18,101 bases of DNA from Porogramme epimiltina (Eukaryota > Basidiomycota > Agaricomycetes > Polyporales > Polyporaceae). The stretch spans positions 1 through 18,101 of the forward strand of contig FTLJ01000396.1 in assembly GCA_900155495.1 (NCBI GenBank), in the 5' to 3' direction. The first letter of the stretch is position 1, and the number at the start of each line of letters is the position of its first letter. Under the pieces are notes generated by a model. It made no database searches. It was given only the letters and a program-made list of their open reading frames with translations, and was not told the origin of the DNA. Positions 17,797-18,101 of the stretch are shown one piece after another. Made by a program: the position numbers and the translations under genes.

Positions 17797-18101
17797 AGCC
17801 GCCCCAACCGGCGACGAGCCCTGGCCACTCCTTCTCTCCCCTTCTGTGCGCGCGCTCCTTACGCACGAGACGCCCCTCCCGCACCCACGGCCCCCCCAGC
17901 TGGCCCCGCGCGAGCACCCGCTGCTCCCGTTCCCGCTCCCGTCCCCGCTCCCGCATCCGCGTCTTCCTCTTCCCCTGCGTCCGCAGACGTTTCCCCAGCT
18001 GCGCCTTCCCCACCCTCCGCGCCCACCCCCTCCGCCTCCGCTGCCCCCTCCTCCCCTCCCTCGGGCTCGGTTTCGGTCGCGGCCATCGCCTCCTCCACCT
18101 C
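17797..18101 (+). CDS. Possible exon of a Pro/Ala/Ser-rich protein, cut by the window edge
   Basis: The frame is open from 17767 to the end of the window and has no ATG, so it would be an internal exon. A good acceptor (CCCCCCACAG) ends at 17796. The deduced sequence is low-complexity, rich in Pro-Ala pairs and Ser runs (for example APVPAPVPAPASASSSS), as in disordered parts of fungal regulators. The frame +1 from it is also open, and so are minus-strand frames, so the reading frame is not secure. No domain is visible. It could equally be a CT-rich upstream region. Confidence 0.25.

Overview
The window looks like nuclear DNA of a filamentous basidiomycete, most likely an agaricomycete such as a polypore. 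It is very GC-rich (many codons end in C or G) and its genes carry many short introns (mostly 48-104 nt, GTRNGY donors, YAG acceptors). The gene set is eukaryotic housekeeping plus an F-box gene of the type that agaricomycetes carry in many copies. The species assignment is inference. I see no prokaryotic, viral or intact transposon gene.

Layout, left to right: a C-rich leader (1-208); an intronless F-box protein gene with an acidic tail (209-2011, +); a convergent gene for an unrecognised protein with a possible single membrane helix and an acidic tail (2370-3281, -); a gene-poor, AT-richer stretch with degenerate telomere-like repeats and a relic-like repeat of the F-box 3' flank (3282-4426); a five-exon gene for a mitochondrial K+/H+ exchange-related protein, Mit_KHE1 family (4427-5720, -), divergent from a two-exon HRI1-family gene (6173-6946, +); a gene-free convergent interval; a five-exon eIF3 subunit e/INT6 gene (8083-9680, -), which shares a 262-bp head-to-head promoter with a three-exon MPDU1/Lec35 PQ-loop gene (9943-10958, +); a 2.3-kb stretch with no supportable gene; a three-exon phytanoyl-CoA dioxygenase-like gene (13302-14898, +); a convergent two-exon isoprenylcysteine methyltransferase-like gene (15691-16599, -); and a GC-rich, repeat-studded upstream region that leads into an open Pro/Ala/Ser-rich frame running off the right edge.

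The genes do not form a pathway or cluster. Several are organelle or ER membrane proteins (Mit_KHE1, MPDU1, ICMT-like), but nothing indicates that they act together. Pairing is by shared promoters (Mit_KHE1/HRI1, eIF3e/MPDU1) and convergent 3' ends. I did not find a convincing new biological system. The best leads are small: the telomere-like tract, the dispersed 40-nt repeat, an ambiguous intron that encodes a membrane helix, and the fact that all five introns of length 3n lack in-frame stops. Exon boundaries were worked out by hand from splice signals, reading frame and family resemblance; no search or alignment was run.
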